From Alterisphingorhabdus sp038748365 (GTDB taxonomy: Bacteria; Pseudomonadota; Alphaproteobacteria; Sphingomonadales; Sphingomonadaceae): a DNA stretch of 64,000 nt. Location: NCBI GenBank assembly GCA_038748365.1, contig JBCDIZ010000004.1:1-64000 (forward strand), written 5' to 3'. How positions within the stretch are numbered: the first letter of the stretch is position 1; each line of letters starts with the position of its first letter. Of this stretch, positions 63,052-64,000 are shown one piece after another. Made by a program: the position numbers and the translations under genes. The notes under the pieces are model-generated. The model did not search any database. It was not told the DNA's origin and was given only the letters and a program-made list of their open reading frames with translations.

Positions 63052-63534
63052 ATGATGATGAGATGGGCGAGCCTGCTGGCATTCATGCTGCCGCTGGGTC
63101 TGATTACAGGCGCATTGATCAGCCAATATGGCTTTGGCCTCTACCCTTGCGAAATGTGCCTGTGGCAGCGTTGGCCGCATTATGCTGCAATCGCCTTGGG
63201 AGGGCTGGCTGTAGCGCTCAGCCGCTCAGCACTAGCGCGCCCTTTCACAATCCTTTCGGCTATAGCGATATTGATATCGGGTGCAATTGGCGGTTTCCAC
63301 GCTGGGGTCGAATATGGCTGGTGGGAAGGAATTACTTCCTGCGCTACCGGCTTTGAGCAGGGCCTGGACTCATCGCAAACGCTCGATGCTATTCTCGATG
63401 CACCGATTATCCGCTGTGATGCTGCTCCCTGGACATTGTTCGGTATCTCGCTAGCGGGCTTTAACTTTCTCTTGTCGGTAATTGGCGCTATCACCATCTT
63501 GATGATGGTAAAGACCAGCAAAGGTGCAGGATAA
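63052..63534 (+). CDS. dsbB: DsbB-like disulfide bond formation protein
   Basis: A 160-residue membrane protein with four helices. CxxC (YPCEMC, about residue 30) lies in the first periplasmic loop and Cys in ITSC and IRCD in the second, as needed to reoxidise DsbA with a quinone. It starts 31 bp after the protease gene, and the next gene starts at the base after its stop, so the three may be one operon. The start could also be the second or third Met. Confidence 0.88.
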   Translation: MMMRWASLLAFMLPLGLITGALISQYGFGLYPCEMCLWQRWPHYAAIALGGLAVALSRSALARPFTILSAIAILISGAIGGFHAGVEYGWWEGITSCATGFEQGLDSSQTLDAILDAPIIRCDAAPWTLFGISLAGFNFLLSVIGAITILMMVKTSKGAG

Positions 63535-64000
63535 ATGGTAGATAAGGCCGATATAGAATCCATGATCCGCGTTGATCAGGCCGGAGAATTTGGTGCGACC
63601 CGGATTTATGAAGGACAGCTGGCCGTGATGGGCAATCGCCATCCTTCGGCCAGTGCGATTGCTGGCATGGCCGAGCAAGAGAAGGAGCATCGTGCCTTTT
63701 TTGACAAGTTGATCGTCGAGCGCGGTGTCCGCCCAACGGCGTTGCAACCTTTTTGGGATGTTGCCGGATTTGGTTTGGGCGCGGCAACCGCTTTGATCGG
63801 CCCGGAGGCGGCCATGGCCTGTACTGTTGCGGTAGAGACCGAGATCGACAAACATTATCAGGACCAGCTCGATGAACTGGGCGATTCAGACCCGGAACTT
63901 TCCGAGGCGATTGCCAAATTCCGCGAAGAAGAGTTGGAGCATAAGCATGAGGCGCTGGAGCAAGGTGCAGAACAAGCACCAGCCTATCCGCTGATGACCG
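63535..64000 (+). CDS. coq7: Demethoxyubiquinone hydroxylase (Coq7/UbiF-type), 5' part
   Basis: The first 155 residues of a di-iron hydroxylase of ubiquinone synthesis; the gene runs past the window end. Di-iron ligands are visible in two four-helix-bundle halves: DQAGEFGATRIYEGQ and AEQEKEHRAFF, then VETEIDKHYQDQL and REEELEHKHEAL. ATG 63535 abuts the dsbB stop. DsbB uses ubiquinone, so the neighbourhood is functionally consistent. Confidence 0.93.
   Translation, partial: MVDKADIESMIRVDQAGEFGATRIYEGQLAVMGNRHPSASAIAGMAEQEKEHRAFFDKLIVERGVRPTALQPFWDVAGFGLGAATALIGPEAAMACTVAVETEIDKHYQDQLDELGDSDPELSEAIAKFREEELEHKHEALEQGAEQAPAYPLMT

Overview
This window comes from an alphaproteobacterium, most likely a member of the Sphingomonadaceae (Sphingopyxis/Sphingorhabdus-like). 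The clues are a 180-kDa-type NAD-glutamate dehydrogenase, a SciP (DUF1153) cell-cycle regulator, a Coq7-type hydroxylase, the DcaP-like porin/acs/CrbSR/ActP acetate locus, and the GC-rich intergenic palindromes typical of that family. It is ordinary chromosome: no phage, IS, CRISPR or plasmid genes were seen.

Layout. 1-1547: tail of an alpha-galactosidase, an SDR dehydrogenase and a small exported TPR protein with a strong terminator. 1610-16029: a locus that looks phosphate-controlled. GTCAT half-sites at exact 11-bp spacing (Pho-box geometry) precede a surface lipoprotein resembling Caulobacter ElpS, then a TonB-dependent receptor, then a type II secretion operon gspC-D-E-F-G-H-L-M-N. The minor pseudopilin genes gspI, gspJ and gspK are absent, and an intergenic palindrome is built into the gspG leader. 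16238-24848: a thiolase-like protein, a Tat-exported PhoD phosphatase, DUF1330, an MDR oxidoreductase, a TauD-type dioxygenase and an Lhr-type helicase. 24880-30293 (minus strand): an OxyR-like regulator without cysteines, then an overlapping ABC-HlyD-TolC operon shaped like a type I secretion system but whose ABC protein has lost its ATPase motifs. 30633-32003: two small genes and KDPG aldolase.

32010-44925: an acetate-use module consisting of a DcaP-like porin divergent from acetyl-CoA synthetase, a LuxR-type response regulator (CrbR-like) convergent with a large SSS-domain sensor kinase (CrbS-like), an ActP-type symporter with its DUF4212 partner, and a DUF294/CBS protein coupled to a DEDD exonuclease. 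45036-51709: tRNA-Thr(CGT), a PAS protein and the large glutamate dehydrogenase. 51726-58278 (minus strand): an RND efflux operon (adaptor, pump, DUF445 protein) followed by a CPBP protease. Palindromes of identical geometry (GGTGTATT-N8-AATRCACC) lie upstream of the adaptor and of the protease gene, suggesting one repressor for both units. 58625-64000: GlsB-like membrane protein, SciP, a hypothetical gene, mnmA, a CtpA-type protease, a DsbB-like protein and the 5' part of a coq7 gene.

The most novel-looking items are the ATPase-dead type I secretion-like operon, the lipoprotein/TonB/T2SS locus without gspIJK, the repeat-derived gspG leader and the shared efflux/protease operator. Functional calls rest on recognising family motifs by eye; no database search was run.
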